The notes below the pieces were generated by a model. That model searched no databases. It saw nothing but the letters and a program-made list of their open reading frames with translations, and was not told where the DNA came from. This document shows positions 1 through 10,700 of a DNA stretch of 64,000 nt, piece by piece. The DNA comes from Ditylenchus dipsaci. Taxonomy: Eukaryota; Nematoda; Chromadorea; Rhabditida; Anguinidae. The stretch lies in the NCBI GenBank assembly GCA_004194705.1, contig SADC01001290.1, positions 186,001 through 250,000 of the forward strand, read 5' to 3'. Numbering within the stretch: position 1 is the first letter of the stretch; each line of letters opens with the position of its first letter. The position numbers were made by a program, and so were the translations under genes.

Positions 1-471
1 ATTTTTTTGCAACGTTGTTGCTTTAAAACCGTTTTGATTTGATCGATTTCATATGGATGAAAATCTTATTCGACGTAATAAAAAGAAACGGTTTAAATGC
101 AACAGAATTGCAAGAAAACTCGAAAACCAAAACGCTTAAAACAAAATAGGGATCATCACAAAATTCCGCGAACTTTCCGAACAACCTAATATTAGGGCGT
201 GTCGAAAAATCCGTACTGATTTAATTACAAGCAATATTTGTGGCACTACGTTATTTTTTTGGATTTTTCATCAATTTATTGAATTGTTTTATTTGTTTGA
301 AAAGTGTTATGCGTTTCATTGGTGTAGAAATAAAAAGTTTGAAGGCGCTTTTATTGAGTTTCGGGAATTGTACTTTTTTGACCCCAAAATCTTTTTTTTT
401 TTTGGAAAATGTACTTTTTTCAAAATTTTGAGATATCATCCCTGTCTTAATGATAAAAATGATCTAACTAG
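1..471. other. AT-rich sequence without a recognised feature
   Basis: No convincing exon, repeat arm or RNA gene is visible. The short overlapping reading frames on both strands at 240-511 come from phenylalanine/lysine-rich low-complexity sequence and look non-coding. Confidence 0.5.
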
Positions 472-1587
472 GGAACCTCAAGTAGTGTTTTTTTTTCAAA
501 GACCTCACTGAGAGATTTTTTTCGCAGATTCGTGTACAGCATACCAAAGTTATATAACAAAGTGCTGCCGCTATTTCCAGGTCTTTTGTAAAATCGCGAA
601 GAACGGGGTGCCCAAACTGGCCGAAAAACCATGATACGGGTATCATGGTTTTTAGCCCACTTTTGAATCTGTCTAGTTTTATGAGTATTTTGGATATCCA
701 ACTTGTATAGGGTATATTTTACGCATATTATACTCATAGTATATAGTGCTTTGAAAAGGCCGTCACGGCTTTTCAAAATGTCAGAAAAAGGCCAATACAT
801 GATGCAGATACCGGCTCTCTCCTGTTATATCCAAAACTGTTACATCTAAAAATGGTTCTAGTTTTATCTGGTTCTCGCCAAAAGTTCTAGCACGGTTCTA
901 GCTTTTCATTTTAAATTTTGTTATTTTCCATATAGTATTAGAGGGAAAGCCTGAAGTATTGTATCATAAATAAATTGAACTTAAAAGGCTAAAACCTTGC
1001 TGGAACTTTTGGCGAGAACCTGATAAAACTAGAACCATTTTTAGATGTAACAGTTTTGGATATAACAGGAGAGAGCCCAGATACCGATACAGGATTGTGG
1101 CGGGAATTCAAATAGAAAATAGATTTGAAAAAACGGCTACTGTTTTGATTTCCGCCACAATCATGTATCAACCTCTTCGGACAATTTGAAAAGCCGTGAC
1201 GGCCTTTTTAAAGCACTAATTACTATGAGTATAATATGCGTAAAATATACCCTACACAAGTTGGATATTCAAAATACTCATAAAACTAGACAGATTCAAA
1301 AGTGGGCAGAAAACCATGATACCCGTATAATGGTTTTTCCCCCACTATGGGTACGCCAATGACCCCTGTTTTTTTTTTTTGAAAACCATGATACCCGTAT
1401 CATGGTTTTTCGGCAAGTTTGAGTACCCCGTTCTTCGCAATTTCACAAAAAAACTTGTAAATTCGCAATTTCACAAAGGACTTGTAAAGCGGCAGAACTT
1501 TGTTATATAACTTCGGGGTGCTGTACACGAATCTGCAAAAAAATCTCTCAACGAGGTCTTTGAAAAAAAACACTGCTTGAGGTTCGG
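472..1587. repeat. 1.1-kb foldback element with three nested inverted layers
   Basis: The left half (472-890) is repeated inverted in the right half (995-1587). The outer layer pairs 472-660 with 1380-1587, a middle layer pairs about 655-810 with 1170-1310, and an inner layer pairs 812-890 with 997-1078. The perfect hairpin word AACCATGATACCCGTATCATGG (or a one-base variant) recurs near 626-651, 1313-1338 and 1383-1408. There is no coding potential, so this is a non-autonomous foldback. No clear target duplication was found. Confidence 0.8.
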
Positions 1588-2754
1588 GTGGCTGCGGACT
1601 CGGATCGCGGCAACTGAGAACACGGACAGCTCAGCTTTTGAACAACTGATCTCAAAAGAAACTCATATATAGGACAACTCATCACAATTATACTGATCTT
1701 TTGAATACCCGCCCAATGTGCAATTCGTTTTTAGGACAACTCATCACAACTAAAACTCATCTTTCGGATAATTGGGCGCGAAAATTTCGAATTATAGGAC
1801 AATTGACTTCAAATAACGTTCGATTTTCTGGCAATTCGATTCTTTTGTGTTTCAATGTAGGCATATTAGGCTATTTGTGTTTTCGTGTCATTTATGTTCA
1901 TTCCTTAGTCTTTTGAAAAAGACTCTTTTCAACCTGCACATGCCCCGTTCTAGTCTTCTGACTATTCACTTTCGCACAGAATTCAAAATTTATGCCTATT
2001 TCAAATGTGATATTCACTATTTTATGTGGATATTCACCTAGATGACCTGGTAAATTGATACTTAGCCAAAAAAGATATATTTCCTACACTAAAAGTGTGT
2101 GAAAGACTGAGTTTTAAAAGCCTGAAATTTTGCTTAAATTACACGAGCCCTAAAATCTGGGATAGGTTCCACTCAGGTAGACACTTACCTGGATAGCCGA
2201 GAAATAAATTTAGTTTCAATCGGAAGCAAACTACTTTTTTTTGACTCAAAATCTTGCGGGGAATCGGGTTTGTTAAGACCAAAATTGCTATTTCATGAAA
2301 CGAAAAAATTCAAAATCCCGAATACCAAGCCCTCCACATTCGACTTCCGACCGCAATAAACCACATGAAAGTCTAACCCATATATTACGCTAAAAAGATT
2401 GGAAAAACTAGATGTCATCATCCACATTCTATTTAACCCACACTTTATTCTGCATAACAGCACCCGAAACAACACACACTACATCAAATCATCGTACATG
2501 CACCCTTTCGAAACAACATTGGAATTCAGCCTCTTCTCTTTTGCATCAGTCCTCCTGTCGGTGATGGTGGCGGAATCCTTCTTGTACCCACTGCTCTTCT
2601 TCTCACTGCACTGCCTTGATTTATTCCTGGCGCCAAGATAATCGGCTGTTGAACCCCAATAGGCGCTAAAATATGTCACAATCATTAATGTTTCTATCCA
2701 TATCACAAACAAAAAATCATGCACTCCATCATTCACGACGCCTCCAATCCAGGT
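1588..2754. other. Intergenic, AT-rich, decayed repeats only
   Basis: A 16-bp direct repeat GGACAACTCATCACAA occurs at 1671-1686 and 1734-1749. Around 2150-2200 there are degenerate CAGGTAG/ACCTGG words like those in the larger arrays at 25.7-26.3 kb and 28.9-29.9 kb. No exon could be supported. Confidence 0.4.
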
Positions 2755-4074
2755 CTAAAGATAATAGACTGTTAAAGACAAACTTTCACCATCAGACAAA
2801 ACCTTGAGCATGTAAGCGAGGAATTCATCTATTCGTGGAACTTCTAGGAATTGACTTCTGTGTGGCAATTGCAAGTTAGCGAGATCTTTGAAAGCGCTAT
2901 ACGTATACGTATGCTGCATTTCTATCAATGGAAGCACTTGGAATTGAAGAATATAGGCACAAAAAGCTGGGTCCTGATCGCATTTCTTCTTGAGTCGTAG
3001 CCGTTTTAGCATTTTTGACAGGAGTAGTTGTAATGAAAAAACAGCATCGATGGTTTACATATTCTGGAATGAAAAATAGAATGACTTGTAATGACATAGT
3101 AAATTTGCTTAAAAGTTCACGTCCGAAGTATCGTCTTACAGCACTTCTGATAGCAACCTCGAAGTCAGTCATCACATCAAGAACTCTCCACTGACAATTG
3201 AAACGCTGCTGAATAGAGTGGCCAATTGCTTGAAGCATATCAAAATGACACTCTTCTGTTTTGCTCTCCAAAAATACCGCAACGGCTGAAATGAATGCAT
3301 TCTTTTCACGCAAATAAATCACATAAAGCTGAAGTCATCCTCTTGGTCGACTGAAAAAGGTTCCATCAGCAGCAAATGAACTAGATCTTGCCAGTCTCTA
3401 AATATCAAAAAAAAATACAGCCAAAGAATCAAAAGCCAACTTCAAGCATGTATAGAGATGACATCACAACAAAGCGATTATCCAGATTGCTGACTCCAGA
3501 ATCATGAATAACGAATGTCGATCCATCGATGTGAAATTTCCAGTTATCCGAAATTACCAGGCTTTTGTGATCAATCGGACCAGAGGGATAAAGGCTCTTG
3601 AAAAATTTAAAAAAATACACTAATTATTTTCTAGTTGTACCTGTTTAAGACGCGTCAGTCGGTGGCCCAAGCTCGTTCTATCCAACGCAAACAAAGCTTC
3701 ATCAGAAGCGCTTTCAATTAGCAATTATGAATCGATTTGTAGCCTGCACTTAGATTGATACGGTACAAGTCAAACTAGTAAACTAATCGAACCACTGGAT
3801 TTTCTTTTGCCAATTGTGTGGCCGCATTAATTATTACGCTTACCGCTAACTGAATAGGATCTTCATCGTGGTTATGACTGACAATAATTTTTTCTGCTGT
3901 AGAATTGCTGTTGGCTTTCTGGAGCGACCCTCGTCCATACACGCTTGGCACATCCATCTTTGTGCACCTGTAAGTAACGTCTGTGTAGAGAATTTGGTCG
4001 AGATCGTTGAAAGAATCAAGAAGTCCACATTGGCAGAGTTTGTAACCTAATGTGTCTGAAAAGCTTGAGGTCAA
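2755..4074 (-). pseudogene. Decayed MULE transposase with FLYWCH-type zinc finger
   Basis: Read on the minus strand, 4074-3775 gives a cysteine- and histidine-bearing domain (GYKLCQCGLL, then YRCTK, then VSHNHDEDP) with the C-C-HNH layout of FLYWCH fingers. About 3400-3330 gives SFAADGTFFSRPRG, matching the DGTF block that carries the first catalytic Asp of MULE transposases. An in-frame stop follows, and 3322-3100 continues with YVIYLREKNAFISAV and VMTDFEVAIRSAVRRYF, matching the second catalytic block (TDFE). 3012-2755 resembles the C-terminal helical region. Stops and frame changes show that it is inactive or badly assembled. FLYWCH plus MULE is an established combination in animal Mutator-like elements. 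Confidence 0.75.
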
Positions 4075-4533
4075 TCTATCACCATGAACAATGACCAGTT
4101 CGGGTAATATTCAGGTAGGTACCTACTGAGAGGAGAATGGATGCCTGGGTAGAGAGGTCGAGCAATAAAATTTCTCCATAATAGCTACAACAGACGGCCC
4201 TCTCGGTATCCGCGACGTTTGGCGCTTGGTGCATTTGGCCTCCGCCGTTTTGTAATTGTTTGATTTGCTGTCATATCTAAAATGGCCAGTTTTTAATAAA
4301 ATTACAAAGCCAAATACTGTTATCCCTATTAACCGAACCGAGAAAAATTGGTCGCTATTTATATACCGGACATTACTGTCCCTTTCATGTAGGCCGGACA
4401 CTATCGGCGCCGGACAACATTGTCGGTGTCCGAACCCTCCATATAGCATATCTTTTCTCCGGGTCCTCGTCGAGTGTCGTAATAGAAAGGGGCAGATTCG
4501 CATGGAAACGCTCCTCAAGAACTAAACATTTTC
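4075..4533. other. 3' flank between MULE relic and RPL34
   Basis: No exon was recognised. Short words GCCGGACA and TGTCCGG recur near 4366-4430 (CGGACATTACTGTCC, CGGACACTATCGGCGCCGGACA), suggesting the edge of another degraded iterated element. Confidence 0.3.
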
Positions 4534-4932
4534 TCATTTCTTGGCAGCTTCCATCTTGGCCTTGTAAATCTTGGTGGCAATCTTTTGCTCCTCAACCAGA
4601 AAGGCACGAATGATTCGCTGACGCACGGCAGCTCCGCTCAGACATCCACCATAGGCACGTGAAACCGTCTTCTTTTGCTTAGTAAACTGCGACATCTTCC
4701 GCGGACGCGATGGCTGGATCTGTAATGGAAAAACATATAGATGAAACTCCAATTGATATAAAGTGTCACTAACCCCATGAAGGCGAACTCCGGTATCTCC
4801 GCACTTGGGCACCTTGCCGATCTTCTTGCGAAAGAGCACCACATTTTTTCCTCCGGGAGTCTTCGAAATCTTGGTTTTGTTCGACTTCGTGTTGTAGCAC
4901 AGTCGGCGGCGATAAGTCACGCGTTGCACCAT
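4534..4932 (-). CDS. RPL34: 60S ribosomal protein L34 (eL34)
   Basis: The gene has two coding exons on the minus strand: 4932-4774, starting at ATG 4932-4930, and 4719-4534, ending at TGA. The 54-nt intron has a GT donor after CTTCATGGG and a CAG acceptor. The protein of about 114 residues opens MVQRVTYRRRLCYNTKSNKT and continues through KVPKCGDTGVRLHG, KKTVSRAYGGCLSGAAVR and IIRAFLVEEQKIATKIY. These blocks are diagnostic of eukaryotic L34e, a component of the large ribosomal subunit, and the length is normal for the family. The AUG at 4932 is chosen because MVQR is the conserved start; an upstream in-frame ATG near 4950 would add a non-conserved leader. A pyrimidine-rich tract 30-40 nt upstream (near 4965) could be a TOP-like initiator, which is inference. 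The frame is intact. Confidence 0.95.
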   Translation of the reverse strand: MVQRVTYRRRLCYNTKSNKTKISKTPGGKNVVLFRKKIGKVPKCGDTGVRLHGVSDTLYQLEFHLYVFPLQIQPSRPRKMSQFTKQKKTVSRAYGGCLSGAAVRQRIIRAFLVEEQKIATKIYKAKMEAAKK

Positions 4933-4979
4933 TTCTACAGCTAAAATCAATTATCGTGAAAAAAGAACAAGGTTGGCAC

Positions 4980-6860
4980 TAAAGTAGCTATAAGCGATGC
5001 AAGTAGGATAATAAAATTTGCACAGCAATTGCACAACACACGTCTGCTACACGGGTCCGCGACAATTCGCCTCCAGGACGATTCGCCTCCGGGACAATTC
5101 GCCTCCGGGACAATTCGCCTCCGGGCCGATTCGCCTCCCGGGACAATTCGCCTCCGGGCCTATTCGCCTCCCGGGACAATTCGCCTCCACGGACAATTCG
5201 CCTCCAGGACAATTCGCCTCCGGGCCGATTCGCCTCCCGGGACAATTCGCCTCCGGTACAAAAAAAGTAGTAGAAGTAATCTTTGAAAAGTCACAGTCAA
5301 CACACCACATCCAAACCCTTATTTTCGACGTGAAATTGTGTGGTAAATCCGGTTTGATAAGACCGAAACCGCGATTTCATCCATCCGAACCCCAAAACCC
5401 AGGGTAGGTACCTTCTGGTCAGGTGTATGTATGGCCTGAAAATTTGAAAAAAAAATTAAATCGAAAACCAACCATTCTATCAAATGTAAAATCATGTGGT
5501 GAATCAGGTTTGATAATATCAAAATTTTGAGTTCACTGAACCGATCCCCACAATTAGAGGTAAGTATCCCTCGTCCAGGTGTATATTCATTTACGGGCGT
5601 TAAGCGAATCGATCCACACCAAACTGATCCATACCGAATTGGTCCACACACAAAATGGTCCACACTTTTCAAATTCGTACATTTTGAAAAATTTCGTAGT
5701 CTGAACAGACCAAACCAAGTGGTCGTCCACTTGGAGCAATTTTTTTTTGCTTTTTTGGGTTCCAAAACCTATTTTCTGGACTAACTCGGGAATGCTGAAG
5801 ATGGTTTGATAGTGGTGAAATGCCGTTTTGTAAGCTATTTTCTAGTTTTGGCAAACAATCTTCGATCTTCGATCGAACCATCTTCAGCATGCCCAAATTG
5901 GTCCAGAAAACAGGTTTCGGAATAAGAAAAACGTAAAAAAATTTTTGCACCAAATTGACGACCACTTGATTTTGTTGTACTCAGGTAGTGTAGTGGTACC
6001 CGGATAGTAATATTTTCGTCTTGTAAAGAACTTTTAAAATTTATGATCCAACTTTAATTCTGCTGGACAATCCATGCACTAACGAAACCATGTGGTCGTC
6101 CACTTGGATCAAAAGAAAGGCAGCTAAAGTTGGTTATAGCCTGATAAATTTTGAAGTCAAATAATTGTTGTCTCTATTATCTGAGCAGGGTAAGAATGCC
6201 TTTATGAACAGGGAGCAATTGTCCATTTTATACAGGTTTCCGGTGAATACCTGGTATAAAATTCAATTTAAAAAAGAGATGCAACACCAACCACACCACG
6301 TGGATATCCACTTGCTTCATATGAGTGTGCACTTTGTCAAGTTTGTCAGTTTATCTAAACCACCTGAATATGAGATATTTTGTATCTAGCAGTTTTAATG
6401 AACATATCTAAAATTTGAGTAGTTTTAGTAGCTGAATTTTTTTTGACTAGCTAGAGACCTCCATTATTCAAGTGGACCACCTAAATAAACCAGGTGGACA
6501 ACAACATGAGAAAATAAGGGCGATTAGGTGATAAATTGACAAAAATGTTATAAAAATTAATGCAATACAACTACAGTCGAGTCTCGATTTAACGTATCCC
6601 CAATTTAACGTACCCTTCGATTTAACGTACCCTAGGGCCGGTCCCCAGGGGTACGTTAAATCGAGACTCGACTGTACAATATTACCCTTTCTGCAAAAAG
6701 ACAAACTAAGGATAAGCTTATTGTTCATGGAGTGAATGGACAGACTGAACAGGAGATAAAAAATGTAATTGGAGGCGAATTGTCCCGTAGGCGAATTGTC
6801 CTGGAGGCGAATTGTACCGGGAGGCGAATCGGCCCGGAGGCGAATTGTCCGTGTCCCCTG
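4980..6860. repeat. Foldback-like element with inverted minisatellite arms
   Basis: The left array 5052-5258 has about 12 copies of a 16-17 bp unit GGACAATTCGCCTCCG. The right array 6770-6856 carries about five copies of the same unit in inverse orientation. Between them an inner inverted pair (about 5690-5800 with 5875-5970, sharing AAGTGGTCGTCCACTTGG-like words) and a second short array of AATTGGTCCACAC units (5600-5670) are seen. The long frames across the array are repeat artefacts: a repeated unit gives open frames on both strands. Confidence 0.75.
6574..6674. mobile_element. TA-flanked MITE, CAGTCGAGTCTCGATTTAACG termini
   Basis: A 101-bp palindromic element is flanked by TA on both sides. 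The terminal inverted repeat CAGTCGAGTCTCGATTTAAC is followed by three tandem TTTAACGTACCC units on the left, answered by an inverted copy on the right. A TA duplication and CAG ends are hallmarks of Tc1/mariner or pogo superfamily MITEs. It sits inside the 4980-6860 foldback. Confidence 0.85.
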
Positions 6861-6879
6861 CTACACAACAGCAATTATA

Positions 6880-6986
6880 ACAAAACTAAATTTTGAATTT
6901 AAATTTTTGGTCTTACGGATTAAAGTGGCCCCGCCTTTTGGAAATTCAAATTTCACCGTGTAATGCACGGGCATTATCCTTTAATA
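6880..6986. mobile_element. Right-end fragment of a TTAA element (AGGGCATGC family)
   Basis: Read inverted, TTAAAGGATAATGCCCGTG followed by CACGGTGAAATTTGAATTTC matches the left end of the element at 23873 (TTAAAGGGCATGCCCGTG, then the same CACGGTG block). The left end is missing. Confidence 0.6.
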
Positions 6987-7286
6987 CTACTCCAAGCTTT
7001 ATGAATCATTTCACGTTGGAATCAAAAGACTTTAGCAGTTGGAATTAAAAGACTTGATAATGCTAAGGGTTGTTATTTTGGGGGTACTGTCGTGTTTCCT
7101 TCCCATTACTTACCTTCTGCTATAGATTTTTTGTCACTTTTTTGGTAAAGTTTGCAAAAAAATTAATTGTCCCTGCATTGCCGCAAAATTTAGCTTCCTG
7201 ACATATCGAGTGTTTCTGAAAGTCATAGTCATAATTGGGGTCATAGTCAGAATCAGTCTGACTATGACTTTTAAAAATTCTGCCTA

Positions 7287-7531
7287 CCGTATTTCCTCTA
7301 ATAGCTCCCCCGGGGATTTATTTTTTGGATGCCCGAAAATCGGAAAAATTTGAGGTCGATCTCGAGATTTTGGTGAAAATTTAAAACCGAAAAAGCGGAA
7401 TCGGCAGAGCTCGTGGGAGTTAAGAAAATGCATAAAACAGCTTTGCAAAAATTTCACTCTGGGAGATATAGGTCCTCAAAGTTGAGGAGGGGCAGTTATT
7501 AGAGCAGGGGGAGCTATTAGAGGTAATACGG
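7287..7531. mobile_element. TA-flanked element, CCGTATTTCCTCTAATA family, copy 1
   Basis: The 245-bp element runs from TA-CCGTATTTCCTCTAATAG to CTATTAGAGGTAATACGG-TA. The core (AATCGGAAAAATTTGAG, CTCGTGGGAGTTAAGAAAA, GATATAGGTCCTCAAAGT) is shared with 20145-20394 and, more weakly, 58114-58360. The TA flanks suggest a Tc1/mariner-type non-autonomous element. Confidence 0.85.
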
Positions 7532-7792
7532 TATATGACTCCCTGAGATAGAGTCTTTGTCCATTACTTTTAGAAAAACTGGCCATACCCTCTCTTTCTG
7601 ATCGATAACTATAGTTCAAACTGGCGCTAGTATTGCTTTCTTTGTTGGTGTTTTGCTCTCTAAGAGTGGCAAAATTATGGACGCACTTAGCGGTGCACAC
7701 CACTATGTTGTGTTATCTGTTTAGTTCACTATTGTTTTTTGCTAATCACTGATCACATTTTTAGTTGATGGAAGAAAGAAAAAAACTATTGA

Positions 7793-10700
7793 ATGCAAAA
7801 AACGACTATCAGCAACGGACAGCAGCAGATTCGTGAAACGCCAGCAACATCAATGAACAGCTCATCCAATCTATCAGTGGCAGCGGCAGCAATGGAAGTG
7901 GTGCCAACAGCTGGAGCAATCTCTGGGTATGTTTATGACCACTTTCACTACTATTTAATAAAGTTGAAAAAATGTTATCCGTAAAGGTTTTTATGAGTGT
8001 GGCTCATGTATAGACCACATGAAATTTTGCCGAAAAATGTAACTTCATAAAGATGTGACTACAGTATTTCCTGTAATTATTCCCCTCCCCAAAAACCGTA
8101 TTTTGTAACGTTTTCAGTAATGCCTGGAAGACTTAGCTACAGTGCAAAAGAAAAGCGCCAGATGTGATTCCGGCCGGGAAATCTTTTCCCTCTTCAATCT
8201 TGCGGTTGGTTCTCTTCTCGCGCTTTTCTTTTGCACTGTCGCTGAATCTTGGAGGCATTGCTGGAAAGGATACGGATTTCGGAGAGGCGACAACGGTATG
8301 CACCATGCTGAATAAACATTTCCAGCGCCGTCATCAAAGCATATTGTAAACTGCTTTATACCGCGAAGTTGCAGTTTAGATATAGGTGTCAAACTACTAC
8401 TTGTTACATTCACATGAAAATATCTGAAAACTAGTTCAGGAGGGAAGCCAATAACCAAAAATATTCAGCAGTTGCGTTTATGAAGGGATTTTGTGGAAAA
8501 GTCATGTTCCGAACTGTTCAAAAATACCGAATTGGTGTGTTTCTTTGTGCTTCATACTTCCTTGAAGCATTTTTAGATTAGGCTTCACCCTTAAACCATT
8601 CTCTTTGAATTTCTCGCTAATTCTATCATTTCTGAGCTTATGAATGAGCTTTCACATAGCTTGACCATCCGGGTCAGTCAGTGCCTTTACGAAGTTCTAA
8701 TGACCTATTCGACGTAACAGCTGTAATCCAGGAAGGTGATTTCTCTGAGCCCATTTCATACACTAAACAATTTGTTCCAATTCCCAAATTAATGAATACA
8801 CAGTCATGTTCATAAGTCATAATAATGATGGCGGAGGGACCAGTAGCAGCAATAAAGCCGTGCTACTATTGGTTTTTCAAGTCCCGCTGTTTATTAGACT
8901 AATCTATTTCTCCTCTCTTGTTTCTTCTTTTCACTATTCTTTTCCTCCACCCCCGAAACTCCGTTGTTTTTTGTGGCTTAGTCGCAGAAAGAAGCCGGCT
9001 TTCTTTCTTCTTTTCCACTTTACATTCTAGTTTTGCTTTTGCGCTATTGGTGCGAAATCTCTGGAATAATTGTTGTATTCTTCCTGCCTTCATTTCACTG
9101 GCTGTGATGTGTTACAGTGGTGGTGGCGATGATAGTGCACCTAGATGATGACAATAGTAGACACAATCACCATTCACCAAATCGAAATATTATAATTACC
9201 CGACTTTTTTTGCTACCTGTTCGTTATTTCAGGTTCCTGTACTAACCTGGTGGTTACTAGACTTGGGGGTCGACCTCGAAGCGGGAGGCGGAATTCGGAT
9301 ATATAATCTGTTTCTAAGCTAACGGAAAACGGGATTCTAGAAAAAAGCGGGAGTCTCGATAGGATTCAGGATTTCGTTTTGTAATTTTCGAACTTTCGAA
9401 TCCGTTTGAAATTTGACAAAAATTTTGTAATTTTTCATAGAAATTACCAAAACGGTATTTTTTTGGTTTCACTGTGAGCTGGTAGGAAACATGATTGAGA
9501 TTTCTAAAAAATTCGTATTTCTCATTTGTAGGATCCATTCCCAAGCCTAATGGCTAGTGGGAAATATTTCTTTGCCAAACCTCAAAACTTTTGTGGTTAT
9601 TTTTATTGGTTTGTTCAATTGAAATTTCGCTGCAAAAAATAGAAACTTTTGATTGGCATCTTATTGTTGATGTTTATGCATGTAACTTTTTGTCTGTGTG
9701 TTGTCTCTCTTTCCTCTTTTCTTCCTTCGCCTTTCTTCTATAAGGGTGCATTACCAGAGGTTGGCTACTTCGCTGTAATTTTTGGTGCTGCGAAGGATTG
9801 ACCTCAATAGTCTTTTACTCTCCTTCGTGTAGGCGGGGATCGCCTTTTTCTCCCTCCTTTGTTGAGGAGGGTTTACGTGCTGCTGGTTAGAGCCATCCAC
9901 TTTTTGTTCCTGTTACTACATTTTCCTGTATTGTAAAATACACTTTTGACTTCAATCAAGCAGTGACTATTGGTCTATAATTGAAAAAAAAATATAGTTT
10001 AGTCGCGTTATAGACTGCTCTTTTTAGCTTTGAAAATAACAATGTCTATCTTATAACCTTTTTAATCCCTCAGGTTATTATTTTTGAACCGGTGAAATAT
10101 TTTGAATTCCTAAATCAAAAATGGCCTTAAATCTGAAATTCTTGTCAAAAATTGGCGTTGGAGGATTATTAGAGGGTGGCGGAATAGGCGTACGCAGGAT
10201 TGCAAAACTTTTCCTGACGGAAAGGCTAAAAGGCTGAAAAATCCTGACGGAGGGGCTATAGCCCGGTTAGCCCCACTCTGGTTGCGCTAGTGGGTGGAGG
10301 ATGAATAGAGGTTATACGGTAGACCAGAATTGCAGAATGCGGCCTTTTAGCCACTTTTAAGGCCGCCAACTCTAATGATTTCCAGGGGCAACATTTATAG
10401 CTTAGTCCCCCTATTGTTTTTTCTTTGGGAAATTTCCTTGGTCCCCGATCATTGTAGTTATCTTAATATTGTGATACGTCAGAAGGGACCGAGGCAATTT
10501 CCGTGAAAAAACCACAGGGGGGGGGGGCAAGCTAAAAGTGTTGCCCTCTAAAGATCAATAGGGCAATTAAATTTTGGAATTAAACTTTTCGATGTAATTA
10601 AATTTTGGAAGACAATTTATGAAAAATATGTTTTGACGATGTACAGCTGTGAGTATCGGTCTTAATCCCGTACCAAAATCTATTTCAAATGGTTGTGCTG

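Noticed and set aside
4988..5407. Frames with repeated GQFASGTIRLP or EANCPGGEL motifs
   Set aside because: Products of the GGACAATTCGCCTCCG tandem array in several frames on both strands.
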